Part shown: one piece after another, positions 32,281 through 41,521 of the stretch
Numbering within the stretch: the stretch's first letter is position 1
Layout: each line of letters begins with the position of its first letter
Origin: Nitrosopumilaceae archaeon
GTDB lineage: Archaea > Thermoproteota > Nitrososphaeria > Nitrososphaerales > Nitrosopumilaceae
Assembly (NCBI GenBank): GCA_022823825.1
Contig: JAJEHG010000034.1
Location: 1-64,000, forward strand
Reading direction: 5' to 3'
DNA length: 64,000 nucleotides
Notes under the pieces: model-generated
The model's input: only the letters and a program-made list of their open reading frames with translations
Databases searched by the model: none
What the model was told of the DNA's origin: nothing
Program-made: the position numbers and the translations under genes

Positions 32281-33743
32281 GCGCTGTTATCATGAACCCA
32301 ATCATAGTCATCGGGATGGTGTCGATGATCGCGCTGGGGCTGTACGGCATACACGCCGGGCTGGCGCAGCAGGCCGAGCTCGGGGAGATCCAGCGCGACA
32401 TGCTGGAGAGGGCGGGGGCGTCCGATCCGTCCGCGTCGTCGCCGCACGTGCGCGGCGAGATCCACGACGGCGCGCACGTAGTAATCACCAACAATATCGC
32501 GAAAGACGTGACCGTGATCCAGCTCCGGGGCTACGAGAACGGGACGCTGTCTGACGCATGGCACGTCAACTATACGGTGCCCGCGTACCGGGCGCAGAAC
32601 CTGACGGACACGCCCCTCCCGGGAGGCATGGCGGCCCTGCTGGGCGACGAGGACTACGCGTTCCGGGGCGTGACGGCGCAGGGTGCGGTATTCGCGATTG
32701 AACGGGCCGCCCCCCCGGCGCCGGCCGCCCCCGCAAACTCGTTCGGGCACGTGGCAGTCATGAGCCTGGACGGGGGCTCGGCAAGCCAGAGGGGCGCCGA
32801 CACTGTAATTGCGTACCACCATTCTGACAGCAGCATATACTGCAAGGTCCTGTTCTCAAAGCCCGGGGAGTCGTGGTACGCCAGGTGGGAAAAGCACATC
32901 ATATACAACGGCCCCTTCCTGGTGTCCGACGGCGGGCTCGGTGGCGCGACGCCGAGGCCCGCCGGAAGTCCCGTATGGCACTACTGGGAGGCGGGCGAGA
33001 AGATCAAGCCGGGCCGCCACCACCAGTACGAGCCCTGCTCCAGCTTCGGGCACGACCCGGGCGCGCCCGCATACCCGGCGGGCATCATACCGCTGCAGGG
33101 CCATCCGGGCGTGTTCCAGCTGGTCAGGAGCGACGCGGACTATGACGTCGGCGTGGTATTTCCGATAAGCGGTAGTGTGACGGCCCCGTATACGGGCAAG
33201 ATGGCGATCCGCGTTGAGACCACGTACGCGGGGGCGGCCGGCGCCGCGTACGACTTTGATGCGGACTTTCGCTGCACGGACAACAGGGCCCACTCGACCA
33301 GCCCGTGCGACTGCCTCTCCGAGTTCCACGATACCGTGGACGACAGGCTCAGGTCGTGGGAGGAGACCATGCCAAGGCCGACGTTCTCCGCGTTTGTTCG
33401 GGTGCAGAACGACGGCCGTACAGTCCAATCCGCCTCGCTGGGGACGGGCGCGCCCGCCGAGTCCTTTGCAAGGGACGTGGAGCTGGCAAGGACGGGCTTT
33501 GAGACGTACTACTACAACTGCCTGTACCGACTGACCGGGGACATAGAGGCCGCGTGGACATACGGCGGCCAGTTGGACGGGTGGCTTGAGGCCGACGTGG
33601 AGGCCGGAGACGTAGTAACAATCGATGGCAAGATGTCCATGTCGTACAGCCCCGACGGGTTCGCGGACGGCATGCCGGCCTCGTCGCACGTAGGCGTGGA
33701 CGTGGGTGATACCATACTTACGGTGGGCAGGCTGAACGAGTAG
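32277..33743 (+). CDS. Large membrane-anchored extracellular protein (pilin-like N-terminus)
   Basis: A 488-residue protein. An N-terminal hydrophobic helix (NPIIVIGMVSMIALGLYGIHAGLA) without a basic leader is followed by a charged stalk and a large ectodomain rich in Gly, Asp, aromatic residues and cysteines (CSSFGHD, FRCTDN, CDCLSEFHD, YYYNCLYRL). The short leader and helix resemble a minor pilin or adhesin tip protein, but no prepilin cleavage motif is certain. Translationally coupled to the gene at 31489. Exposed adhesin or binding protein is an inference. Confidence 0.6.
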   Translation: MSAVIMNPIIVIGMVSMIALGLYGIHAGLAQQAELGEIQRDMLERAGASDPSASSPHVRGEIHDGAHVVITNNIAKDVTVIQLRGYENGTLSDAWHVNYTVPAYRAQNLTDTPLPGGMAALLGDEDYAFRGVTAQGAVFAIERAAPPAPAAPANSFGHVAVMSLDGGSASQRGADTVIAYHHSDSSIYCKVLFSKPGESWYARWEKHIIYNGPFLVSDGGLGGATPRPAGSPVWHYWEAGEKIKPGRHHQYEPCSSFGHDPGAPAYPAGIIPLQGHPGVFQLVRSDADYDVGVVFPISGSVTAPYTGKMAIRVETTYAGAAGAAYDFDADFRCTDNRAHSTSPCDCLSEFHDTVDDRLRSWEETMPRPTFSAFVRVQNDGRTVQSASLGTGAPAESFARDVELARTGFETYYYNCLYRLTGDIEAAWTYGGQLDGWLEADVEAGDVVTIDGKMSMSYSPDGFADGMPASSHVGVDVGDTILTVGRLNE

Positions 33744-34061
33744 CGGCCAGGCCGCGGGCTGCGTTACTGTGTCAGTCGGACATCGTCACATCTCGAGTAC
33801 GTGCCACGCCGCACGTTGTTTTCATCTTTGCATCTGCTCCCCGCACACTACGATCGCTGCATGGAACACCCTGAGAGCGCACGTCCGGATACATACCAAG
33901 AAGCCGTCCAACTTTTGTGAATCATGCCTTGTTTTTATGGATTGTTAAGCGAGGCACCGGTGCGAATTCGTGACATACACGCGACAAACCGTCCATATCA
34001 CGAATCCGCACCAGTACCGTTTGGATGCTGATTTATATGACGCAGAATGAGTGGGCATGCA
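33744..34061. other. Non-coding stretch with inverted GAATTCG repeats
   Basis: No gene seen. Carries the inverted pair GGTGCGAATTCGTGA (33959-33973) and TCACGAATCCGCACC (33998-34012), related to the cluster at 17953-18090, and the TATA box ATTTATATGA (about 34030-34038) for the AT-rich exported gene. G+C drops here relative to the preceding operon. Confidence 0.7.
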
Positions 34062-34958
34062 ATGACTTCAAAAAATGTAAAAAAATCTATGGCCGTGACC
34101 TCAGTGCTCCTGGCAGTCGTGTTACTAATTCCACCCGGACTAGTTAATGCTCAAACTACGCCGGGAGACATACAGGATGAAACAGAAGTGCCGTATACAT
34201 TGGCCAACATAACGCATTCGTTTGATATCATGGAAGAATATGTCATTTATGACGTAAACAAAACCATGACATTCGATCTAGCTAGCGCAGTGCAAAACCC
34301 GAATATATCGTTATTGGATATCAGGATTGCGCTGGATTTTGCAGATCACAACAACAAAATTATGAATGCGGTAGTGGGTCCAACAGGACAAGTTAATGAA
34401 TTGCAGACACGGGATGAGCAAATATCTCATGCTATCAATGAGTTAGAGAACGGAAAATTCAGTGCACTTTTTGGTGAAAGTGGTCCTGTGGGAAATGTAA
34501 ATGACGTTATTCCTACCAGTTACGTCTCCGTGCAGACTCCGATCATCTCGGCATTTGGCGTGAACGAGTACAACCACATACACGAAACACGGCGTGGTGA
34601 CAATAATCCTTTGGCATGCGGTGGCAGCTTTTCGAAGCCACACCCACCCGCGGTACACACGAGAACGGGCAGCTTCACTACGGAATCAGCGGCCATTTCT
34701 GATCTGACATCTGACGGGTATCATCAAGTTCCTTCCTATGCAAGCCTAAATTACCCTGACGACTATGCCAAAGTCATTGACGCATACAATTGCAACAATG
34801 GTCCGTTTAGAACCCAGTCGATAGTATTCTATGATGACGATGATCGTGATTACAAACACAGCAATCACGATGTAGAGCCAAACCCGGAAATACTGAGCTA
34901 TTTCTGGCCAAAACTGTGGTGGGGTTCGTATGTTCAGTGGTGGCACAACAACTTCTAA
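34062..34958 (+). CDS. AT-rich exported protein
   Basis: A 298-residue protein with a clear signal peptide (KKSMAVTSVLLAVVLLIPPGLVNA, cleavage after NAQ or nearby). The mature part is polar with no recognised domain, contains single cysteines (LACGG, YNCNN), and ends in an aromatic-rich tail (FWPKLWWGSYVQWWHNNF) that could contact the membrane. The ATG at 34062 fits the TATA box 28 nt upstream; 34047 is an alternative. Composition is lower in G+C than neighbours, and a GAATTCG inverted repeat flanks it. Probably acquired cargo. Confidence 0.65.
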   Translation: MTSKNVKKSMAVTSVLLAVVLLIPPGLVNAQTTPGDIQDETEVPYTLANITHSFDIMEEYVIYDVNKTMTFDLASAVQNPNISLLDIRIALDFADHNNKIMNAVVGPTGQVNELQTRDEQISHAINELENGKFSALFGESGPVGNVNDVIPTSYVSVQTPIISAFGVNEYNHIHETRRGDNNPLACGGSFSKPHPPAVHTRTGSFTTESAAISDLTSDGYHQVPSYASLNYPDDYAKVIDAYNCNNGPFRTQSIVFYDDDDRDYKHSNHDVEPNPEILSYFWPKLWWGSYVQWWHNNF

Positions 34959-35166
34959 ACCCATTTTTCTTATTCTTCTAATACCGTTGGCGATTATTGC
35001 CGTGATAATCTTGGCTATCAACTTTGAGATGTTTTATAACATCATAGTTTATGGAAAAATTTCTGGACCCTGTATGGGGCCCGGTGACTACGTGAGTGTG
35101 GGAGGCAGTCTGGATGATTTGGTGTATGACGAAAATAGGGGATGTTATCAAGAACCGGCACCCTGA
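34930..35166 (+). CDS. Small single-span membrane protein
   Basis: 78 residues: one transmembrane helix (PIFLILLIPLAIIAVIILAINF) near the N-terminus, then a short external domain with two cysteines (GPCMGPGDYVSVG, NRGCYQEPAP). It overlaps the end of the exported gene by 29 bp, so the two are co-expressed and may act together. AT-rich like its partner. Confidence 0.6.
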   Translation: MFSGGTTTSKPIFLILLIPLAIIAVIILAINFEMFYNIIVYGKISGPCMGPGDYVSVGGSLDDLVYDENRGCYQEPAP

Positions 35167-35317
35167 AGGATCTGGGAGGAAGCGCGATCAGCGACAGTAT
35201 GACTTGTTTCGGCAGTGCCTGCCCGGCCTCATTCTGAAAATTGTCAATGATCCGGACGGGCCGTACGCGTCCCGGCCAGTACGTCGTCCGTTAATGCCGA
35301 CTCCGGTGCGCGTGCCG

Positions 35318-35326
35318 CCTTTTATC
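35318..35326 (+). promoter_or_regulatory. CCTTTTATC promoter box (giant surface protein)
   Basis: CCTTTTATC ends 21 nt before the GTG start at 35347. The same nine bases at the same distance precede the GTG starts of the pilin (40418) and the VirB6-like gene (46265). Confidence 0.6.
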
Positions 35327-35346
35327 AGATTCGGAATCCACATGTC

Positions 35347-38300
35347 GTGAGATCGCGGCAGGCAGCGTACTTTTTGATGGCGATATGCGCCGCCGCGGTC
35401 TCCTTTCTTACCATTATGGACGCGGTCGCCGGCGGCGGGCACGCCGTCTCGTTCGGCGCAACCCCGGCGGATGCCGCGCTCTACCTGCATATACCTGACA
35501 AGATGATCGCGGGCCAGACGTACCAGGGGGTCGCCATATCCGACAGGCCCGCGCCATTTGGAGTGATGTCCGACCGCACCGTGCACCTGGCAACCGGATC
35601 CACGTCCGTCAGCATACCCGCCGCCACGACCATACCGCCCGGCATGAACCACGGCCTCTTTGAGATACGGGCGGTTCGGAGCGGCCCCGCAGAGGTGCAC
35701 GCCGTCCATGCGGGCGACGTCGGGCTGGCGGGCGGCACCGTGTTCTCGCCGTATACGGGCCCCCGGAGCCTGGACTTGGTCATGCCGGGCAACCTGACGT
35801 CCGCGTCCGACATGACCGCGGTCGTGGTGATACTTGACGGGAACGGGTACCCCGTGCAGGCGGTCCGGGACACGGACGTCCGGGTGGTGGCATCCGGCAT
35901 GGTGGGCGCCCCCCGGACCGTCTCCATAGCGGAGGGGCAGACCCACGCGGCGTTTCCGCTGCAGGTCAACGGGTCCGGCTCTGTCACGGCGGCGGCCGCG
36001 GGACTGGAGGCCGACATGGAGCACATAACGTACGACCGGGACGCGGTCAGCGTCCACGTGGCGACCGTGCCCGACGTGGTTCTGCAGGGGGGCGTCATAC
36101 ACTATGTGATATGGATGGAAAAGGGCGGGGATGATGATGGCAGTGGGGTAGGGGGCAGCCCCTTCCACCCGCCGCGCACGATACGCGGCGAGCTCCAGAC
36201 CACGGACGTGGATGTGGTCCGGCTGACCGAGAACGTCCCCGCAAACAGGGACGCAAACTCCGACACGATCGTGGTGCGCAACGGCGTGGCCCAAGGCGTG
36301 GCCTATGCGGGACTGGAGCCCGGGCATGCCGTCCTGACTGTAACGATACCGGGGTACGGCGTCGCGTCCGCCCCGGTATGCGTCGGCGCGGTCGTGTTTG
36401 GCGATGCCGATGGCGGCGGCACCCAGCAGATCCTCGAAAACGGCACGGCGCGCGACACAGGCGCCGCGGGAGCCGGCGCCGCGGCGGCAGCGCCGGCGGC
36501 CGGGTGCGGTGACGGTACAGTCGAGACATTCCGGGAGTACGCGCAGCGCATCATAGACGAGCACGCCAGCGCCGCCATACACGGCGGGCACCAGAGCATC
36601 CCGAAGCTCCCGCGGGAGCTGCCGGACAAGCCTCCCGCAAACCACGTGCGGTTCTGGATCTATCCCGACGTGACCAGCCACGCCGCGCGCGGGACGGTCG
36701 GCTTTTACCACTTGGAGACGGAGACCGTCCACACGGTCACATACGACGAGAACGGCACGAAAATAGACACAGAGTCCGAATACACGCGGATGATTCCGGC
36801 AAGGACCGACTATCACCACGTGACGGTGGCCGCGCCGCACGGGGACATACTCGTACAGCCCGTCCACGTGGCCCACCCGACCAGATATACAAACGCGTAC
36901 GACTTTCCGATATTTGCGGGCCGGGAAGGCGCGTACGACATCAGCGTGACCTCGGGGGGCCGCACGGACACCGGCACGCTCCGCGTGGCCGCCCCGTACG
37001 AGGCCGACTACCGCCTGCAGCTAGTCCCGGTCCACGCCGTGTCCGGCGGCGTGCAGCCGCTGTACGTGGCGAGCATTACGGACGGCAAGGGCCGGATAAT
37101 AGACGTATACGACGAGTTCGGGCGGGACAGGACCATATCCGCGGCCTTTGGGGACGGCCGCGTCAAGGACGTGGCGGTCGGCACGCTGTCATCGTCGTCA
37201 AACACGGCCGTCATATACGGCGCAGTCACGGGGGAGACGGACGTGGTCGCCACGCTGGAGGGCAGCCCCGGGGCGGCGGGCCCCGCGCGCGGCACTGTCA
37301 CGCCGGGCGGCGTCCCGGTCTCCATAGAGATGGCCGTGCCGTCCGTGGTGCACTCGGGCGAGGACTTTCCGGTCGCGGTCCACACGGTGGACCCGTTCGG
37401 GGTGCCGGTGGAGAGGGTGGGTGCGGCGGCATCGGAGGCAGGGAAGGGGGGCGCCAAAATGCACCCGGCCGCCGCGGCCATCGGATTCCTGCACAGCAAC
37501 GGGACGGCGGCCGCCGTATCCGGCGCCGGCCCCCGTACCGTCGGAGTCCTGCACTCGCTGGGGGGCGGCATCCAGCAGGAGATAGTATCGTTTCTCAATT
37601 TCATGAACCTCACGGCCGACGCCCCGCCGCGGGTCGCCGCGGGCGAGCCGTTTGAGATCCGCGTGTCGCCGGTTATAACTACGGCCGCGGCGGGCGGCGT
37701 TCGCGCCCCGCCCGTGTCCTACGAGGTGGCCGACTCGCCCTGGCCCGTGGAGCAGACCGCGCCCGGCGTGTTCCGCGTCACCCCCACCACCCAGGGCGAC
37801 GCCGCCATCGTCGTGCGGGGACACCTGGACGGGTTCGAGCCGGGCGCCGTATCCGTATCCGTGCACTCGGAGATGGCGGTCCCCCTGAGGGTCGACGCCG
37901 TATCAGACGACGGCAGCAGCGGACTAGAGGTGGAGTTCTCGCTGGGCAACGGCACCATGCTGGCCACGCCGTTTGAAGCCGTGCTGGGCCACCCGGAGCA
38001 CCTGCGGTTCGAGTTTCCCGATGTCGTCGACTCCGGGTACGGCCTGTTTGACGTGAAATACGGCGGGGACGGGGGGTACCTTGCCGACGGGGACGGCGAC
38101 GGCATATACGATACGATACGCGTGGGGCCCGGCGACGGCGCCATAACCATCACCGCCGTATATGAGAGGAGCGTGCAGGTGTTCGTGACGGGCGGCGCGG
38201 GCGGGGGCATATACCCGTACGGGGCCGACGTCCATGTGCGGGCGGAGCCGGGCGACATCCTGCCATATGTAATACCGGAGCGTCTGGCGTACTGGGAGGG

Positions 38301-38514
38301 GGCGCCCGGCAAGCCGTCCTCGTTTGTCATGCAGGCCCACCGCGACATAGAGCTGGTTGCGGTGTACGAGCCGGACTATTCGCGCGTGATGTATGCCGTG
38401 CTGGCGGCCGCGGCGGCGGCCGGAGGCTACGTCGCGTACAAAAGGGCGGGCCCGCGCATATCCTATACGATCGGCGGCGCGCTTGACGTGGTGACCAAGG
38501 GAAGGGACAAATGA
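35347..38514 (+). CDS. Giant multi-domain surface protein
   Basis: A 1055-residue exported protein. A signal peptide (about 1-28) precedes a series of Ig-like/invasin-like beta-sandwich units, recognisable by recurring DV.V.A.G and G..T..FP/V..A.G strand patterns and YV..I.D..G..I motifs. Residues about 395-410 are an Ala/Gly linker. A C-terminal helix (VMYAVLAAAAAAGGYVAYKR, about 1018-1037) and a short cytoplasmic tail anchor it. The 3' end overlaps the pilus platform gene by 4 bp (ATGA), so it is co-translated with the assembly machine. A role as a large adhesin or cell-wall-spanning component is inferred. Confidence 0.7.
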   Translation: MRSRQAAYFLMAICAAAVSFLTIMDAVAGGGHAVSFGATPADAALYLHIPDKMIAGQTYQGVAISDRPAPFGVMSDRTVHLATGSTSVSIPAATTIPPGMNHGLFEIRAVRSGPAEVHAVHAGDVGLAGGTVFSPYTGPRSLDLVMPGNLTSASDMTAVVVILDGNGYPVQAVRDTDVRVVASGMVGAPRTVSIAEGQTHAAFPLQVNGSGSVTAAAAGLEADMEHITYDRDAVSVHVATVPDVVLQGGVIHYVIWMEKGGDDDGSGVGGSPFHPPRTIRGELQTTDVDVVRLTENVPANRDANSDTIVVRNGVAQGVAYAGLEPGHAVLTVTIPGYGVASAPVCVGAVVFGDADGGGTQQILENGTARDTGAAGAGAAAAAPAAGCGDGTVETFREYAQRIIDEHASAAIHGGHQSIPKLPRELPDKPPANHVRFWIYPDVTSHAARGTVGFYHLETETVHTVTYDENGTKIDTESEYTRMIPARTDYHHVTVAAPHGDILVQPVHVAHPTRYTNAYDFPIFAGREGAYDISVTSGGRTDTGTLRVAAPYEADYRLQLVPVHAVSGGVQPLYVASITDGKGRIIDVYDEFGRDRTISAAFGDGRVKDVAVGTLSSSSNTAVIYGAVTGETDVVATLEGSPGAAGPARGTVTPGGVPVSIEMAVPSVVHSGEDFPVAVHTVDPFGVPVERVGAAASEAGKGGAKMHPAAAAIGFLHSNGTAAAVSGAGPRTVGVLHSLGGGIQQEIVSFLNFMNLTADAPPRVAAGEPFEIRVSPVITTAAAGGVRAPPVSYEVADSPWPVEQTAPGVFRVTPTTQGDAAIVVRGHLDGFEPGAVSVSVHSEMAVPLRVDAVSDDGSSGLEVEFSLGNGTMLATPFEAVLGHPEHLRFEFPDVVDSGYGLFDVKYGGDGGYLADGDGDGIYDTIRVGPGDGAITITAVYERSVQVFVTGGAGGGIYPYGADVHVRAEPGDILPYVIPERLAYWEGAPGKPSSFVMQAHRDIELVAVYEPDYSRVMYAVLAAAAAAGGYVAYKRAGPRISYTIGGALDVVTKGRDK

Positions 38515-40256
38515 TGACACCGGATGCGGCCGGCGGCGCAAGGCGCGGCGGTGGCGCAAAAACGATCGCGGGCCGCGCGGGCCGCGCCGCGCTGAGGCTT
38601 GGCGCAGCCAGGAGGGTGCACAGGTACCTTGAGGGGCGCTACTCGCGGGACATCCCCCCCGCCGGCATCGCGGCCTCGCCGCGGCAGCGGGCCACGGAGT
38701 CGGTCGGCGCCGCGCTCCTCGGCGTCATACCGGCAGCCTGCGCCTCGGCGATCCTGTATGCCGTAACGGGGATGCCGTACGCGCTCTTGTTCCTGTCGGC
38801 CCCCGCGGCCCTGCTCTTTATGGGGGGGATGGGGCTCCGCGATATCGCGCGCAAGCGGGCGGCGGGCGCGGACTCGGAGCTCTTCTTTTTTGCCATATAC
38901 TGCGACATAATGGAGAAGACCGGCCGCGGGCTGCACGGCGCCTTTGAGGCGCTCGGGGGCGGCGCCGCCGGTTCAATGTTTCCCGCCATGCATCGCGAGT
39001 CCCTGGCAATACGCCGCGAGATGCGGGTGTTCTCAAGGTCGTTTGCAGACGTGCTGCACGACCTAGGCGCGGCGCACCCGTCTGCAGCGTTCCGGGACTT
39101 TGTGCGCGGCTATGCGGTATCGCAGACCACGGGGGGAGTCGGCACCTCCGCGTACCTGCACGAGAGGCTCCGTGAGTACCATACGGCCGCCAAACAGCGG
39201 ATGGACGCGTACGCGTCGACTGCCGAGATGCTTGCGACGATCGGATCGTTCGGGCTGGCGATGTTTCCGATATTTGTGGTGGTGGGCGGCATCATGATGG
39301 ACCGGTACACGCTCCTGTTCCTGTGCGGGTTCGGCATCCTGGCGGTGCCCGCCGTCACCGTTATGCTGGTGTCAAGGGCCGCGGCGGCGTCCCCCGTGCC
39401 GGCGGGCAGGATACCGGTGCGCAGGGTGCCCGTGGCGGCTGCGGGCGCCGGGGGCGTCGCCTGCCTCCTGCTTGGCATGTCCTGGTGGGAGACGGCCGCA
39501 GTCCCGCTTGTCGTATGGTGCGCCGCAAACCACTGCATGTCCCACAAACACCTCACGGGCATGTCGGCCTTGGAGGGGTCGGTGCCCGCGTTCGTGAGGG
39601 ACATCAACCAGAAGATGCGCTCAAACCCGAGCTTTTTTGCGGCGTTCGTGTCCGCGGAGGGGATGGCCCCGTATACGGAGCAGTTCAACGGCGTCCTGCG
39701 CAAGGTAAAGTCCCGCATACTACTGGGAGTCGAGATATCTGTCGCGCTGCAGGACGTGCGCACGGGCTCGTGGCTTGCCGACTGCGTCATGGCTCTGATG
39801 GCGCGTGCGGCGCGGGGCGGCTCCGTGACGCCCGCCGTGCTGGACCGGCTGGCGCTGTTCGCGTCGCACCACGTCGAGACCAAAAAGGAAATGTCGGCCA
39901 AGACCGCGACGCCGCTGATGACCGGGTACATGGGGTCCGTCATCGTGGTGATGATGATCATGATGATCCCGGTGATGAGCTTTGACCAGTTCGCCGCGCT
40001 CGACGCCCTGGCGGGCCCCACCGCAGCGGCGCCTGACGCCTCTTACTTCGGGTACGACCTGGGCGTCCTGCTTGCGGAGATGAACCTGGTGCTTGTCGTG
40101 GTGGGGGCGTTCTGCTCCATGGTTTTGGTCTCGCAGATCAGGTACGCGACCATACTGCACAGTCTGCACACGGGGGCGCTGCTGGCGGCGATAATGTGCA
40201 TGCTGTACTATGATCGGCTTGCGGGCGTCGCCGGGGTGCCGGCGCTGCCGTTCTGA
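38511..40256 (+). CDS. FlaJ/TadC-like pilus assembly platform protein
   Basis: A 581-residue polytopic membrane protein with two GspF/T2SSF-like cytoplasmic modules. The first (about 105-225) has ELFFFAIYCDIMEKTGRGLHGAFEALG. The second (about 365-475) has VPAFVRDINQKMRSNPSFFAAFVSA and VALQDVRTGSWLADCVMALMARAARGG. Each is followed by transmembrane helices, as in archaeal FlaJ. It would transmit force from the secretion ATPase at 46403-47959 to the growing pilus. Coupled to the giant surface protein by an ATGA overlap. Confidence 0.8.
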   Translation: MMTPDAAGGARRGGGAKTIAGRAGRAALRLGAARRVHRYLEGRYSRDIPPAGIAASPRQRATESVGAALLGVIPAACASAILYAVTGMPYALLFLSAPAALLFMGGMGLRDIARKRAAGADSELFFFAIYCDIMEKTGRGLHGAFEALGGGAAGSMFPAMHRESLAIRREMRVFSRSFADVLHDLGAAHPSAAFRDFVRGYAVSQTTGGVGTSAYLHERLREYHTAAKQRMDAYASTAEMLATIGSFGLAMFPIFVVVGGIMMDRYTLLFLCGFGILAVPAVTVMLVSRAAAASPVPAGRIPVRRVPVAAAGAGGVACLLLGMSWWETAAVPLVVWCAANHCMSHKHLTGMSALEGSVPAFVRDINQKMRSNPSFFAAFVSAEGMAPYTEQFNGVLRKVKSRILLGVEISVALQDVRTGSWLADCVMALMARAARGGSVTPAVLDRLALFASHHVETKKEMSAKTATPLMTGYMGSVIVVMMIMMIPVMSFDQFAALDALAGPTAAAPDASYFGYDLGVLLAEMNLVLVVVGAFCSMVLVSQIRYATILHSLHTGALLAAIMCMLYYDRLAGVAGVPALPF

Positions 40257-40388
40257 TGCCGCCCTCTCTGCCCCCCCTCCGGCGGCGGCCAATCCGCGCC
40301 GCCGCGCATTATGCGCAGGGGGGCCGCCCGGCCTGAGGCACGCCGCCCCTTCCACGCGCGCCCCGGCGCTCCACCCGGATCCATGCGC

Positions 40389-40397
40389 CCTTTTATC
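40389..40397 (+). promoter_or_regulatory. CCTTTTATC promoter box (pilin)
   Basis: Second copy of CCTTTTATC, ending 21 nt before the pilin GTG at 40418. Confidence 0.6.
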
Positions 40398-40417
40398 CAA
40401 ACCAAACGGCACGTAGC

Positions 40418-40930
40418 GTGAAGAACCAACCGCGCCAGGCCATCTCCGGAATGATCGTCACCATAATACTGATCGGTATTGTGGTGTCGATCGGGGGCAT
40501 CCTGGCCACCACCACCACCGACATCGTAACGACCGGACTGGTCCTCGATGCGGTGGAGATAAAGCGGCTCAACATCCAGAACACGGGCACCACCTCGTAC
40601 ATCACCGGCATGATCAAGAACTCGGGCAACACGGACATCAGCAACGCCGTGGTGATAGTCACGCTTGACGTCAACGACGACACAGTGGATGAGGACGACC
40701 TGTTCATAGCCGAGTTTGAGCCCGCGGGCATACACTCCGGGGTCACGGCGACCGTAAACGAGAAGATCTTCGTCGGGGACACGGAGGACCGCTCGGCAAA
40801 CCAGACCGCGAGCGCAGAGAACGACTCCTACCACCGGCTCACCATCGGCCAAAAGTACCTGGTTGAGGTCAGGGCCGACATCGCCGGCGGGGGCCAGTAC
40901 TCCCAGACCAAGGTAATATCGCCGCAGTAG
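40418..40930 (+). CDS. Type IV pilin, probable major subunit
   Basis: A 170-residue archaeal pilin. The class III signal peptide is short and basic (KNQPRQAISG) with cleavage expected before MIVTIILIGIVVSIGGILATT, the assembly helix. The ectodomain is a CARDB-like beta-sandwich (LNIQNTGTTSYITGMIKNSGNTDISNAVVIVTLDVND) rich in Thr and Asn. It has its own promoter box and a hairpin terminator, consistent with strong separate expression of a major subunit. It lies directly downstream of the FlaJ-like gene and is probably processed by the A24 peptidase at 27351-28040. Confidence 0.82.
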   Translation: MKNQPRQAISGMIVTIILIGIVVSIGGILATTTTDIVTTGLVLDAVEIKRLNIQNTGTTSYITGMIKNSGNTDISNAVVIVTLDVNDDTVDEDDLFIAEFEPAGIHSGVTATVNEKIFVGDTEDRSANQTASAENDSYHRLTIGQKYLVEVRADIAGGGQYSQTKVISPQ

Positions 40931-40960
40931 CCTGCGGCACCCCCCCTTTTCTTCTTTTTT
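40921..40960 (+). terminator. Hairpin plus T-run terminator after the pilin gene
   Basis: A perfect 7-bp stem, GCCGCAG/CTGCGGC with loop TAGC, overlaps the pilin stop codon (40921-40938) and is followed by T-rich runs at 40947-40960. Hairpins are not obligatory in archaeal termination, but the T tracts are. Confidence 0.6.
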
Positions 40961-41077
40961 CCTGATGGGCGGAAGCCCGCAGTATGCAAATTCGTATTGG
41001 CCAGACGATGTTGCCAATGCGTGGATACGGATCCGGTTGGTTCGGGTAGACTATGGCCGTGCAGCGTCGGTGTGTGG

Positions 41078-41518
41078 TCAGCGTACCGGGTACACGGAGT
41101 CGGGGTTTTCCCTGAGAATCCTTGATAGCAAGCGAGCTATGGTGCGCGTCGACCTGTACCATGCATTCTCGTCGTATCTTTCTGCAGGCGCGATGCCTGC
41201 ATGGGTCGGATCGTCAGGCGAAGGCATGTGTTTTATTCTGACATCCACGTTTCCGTGTTTGCGTACGTACTGCACGACGCGTCCCGCATTGAAGACGGCA
41301 AACCGTCCATTCGGGTTTGCGCCAAATCTCTTCTTGGCAAGTATCTTCCTGATCTGCGCAAGTCCCTCCTCCACTCCGAGATCGTCGGGTAAGACGTTGA
41401 CGGAAAGATAGTGATCGGTAGACCGAACCCAAAAGGCGTCTGCTTTTGGTATGCCATGCTTGAGGGTGCTCGGACCGCAGTATCTGCCTAAAAAGGCGAG
41501 ATGATTGACGTCCGTCAT
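41078..41518 (-). CDS. Unknown protein, second gene of a tight pair
   Basis: A 146-residue soluble protein. The N-terminal part (LAFLGRYCGPSTLKHGIPKADAFWVRSTDHYLSVNVLPDDLGVEEGLAQIRKILAKK) reads as a small alpha/beta domain; the tail is basic (STRTIARLLSRILREN). It begins 3 bp after the stop of the 136-residue gene upstream. Size, compact pairing and lack of other neighbours resemble a toxin-antitoxin cassette, but I recognise no toxin fold. Confidence 0.6.
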   Translation of the reverse strand: MTDVNHLAFLGRYCGPSTLKHGIPKADAFWVRSTDHYLSVNVLPDDLGVEEGLAQIRKILAKKRFGANPNGRFAVFNAGRVVQYVRKHGNVDVRIKHMPSPDDPTHAGIAPAERYDENAWYRSTRTIARLLSRILRENPDSVYPVR

Positions 41519-41521
41519 GGC

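Noticed and set aside
35188-36876. A 562-residue minus-strand frame over the giant surface protein
   Set aside because: His/Arg/Val-rich composition typical of an antisense shadow; the plus-strand gene has a signal peptide, anchor and promoter.
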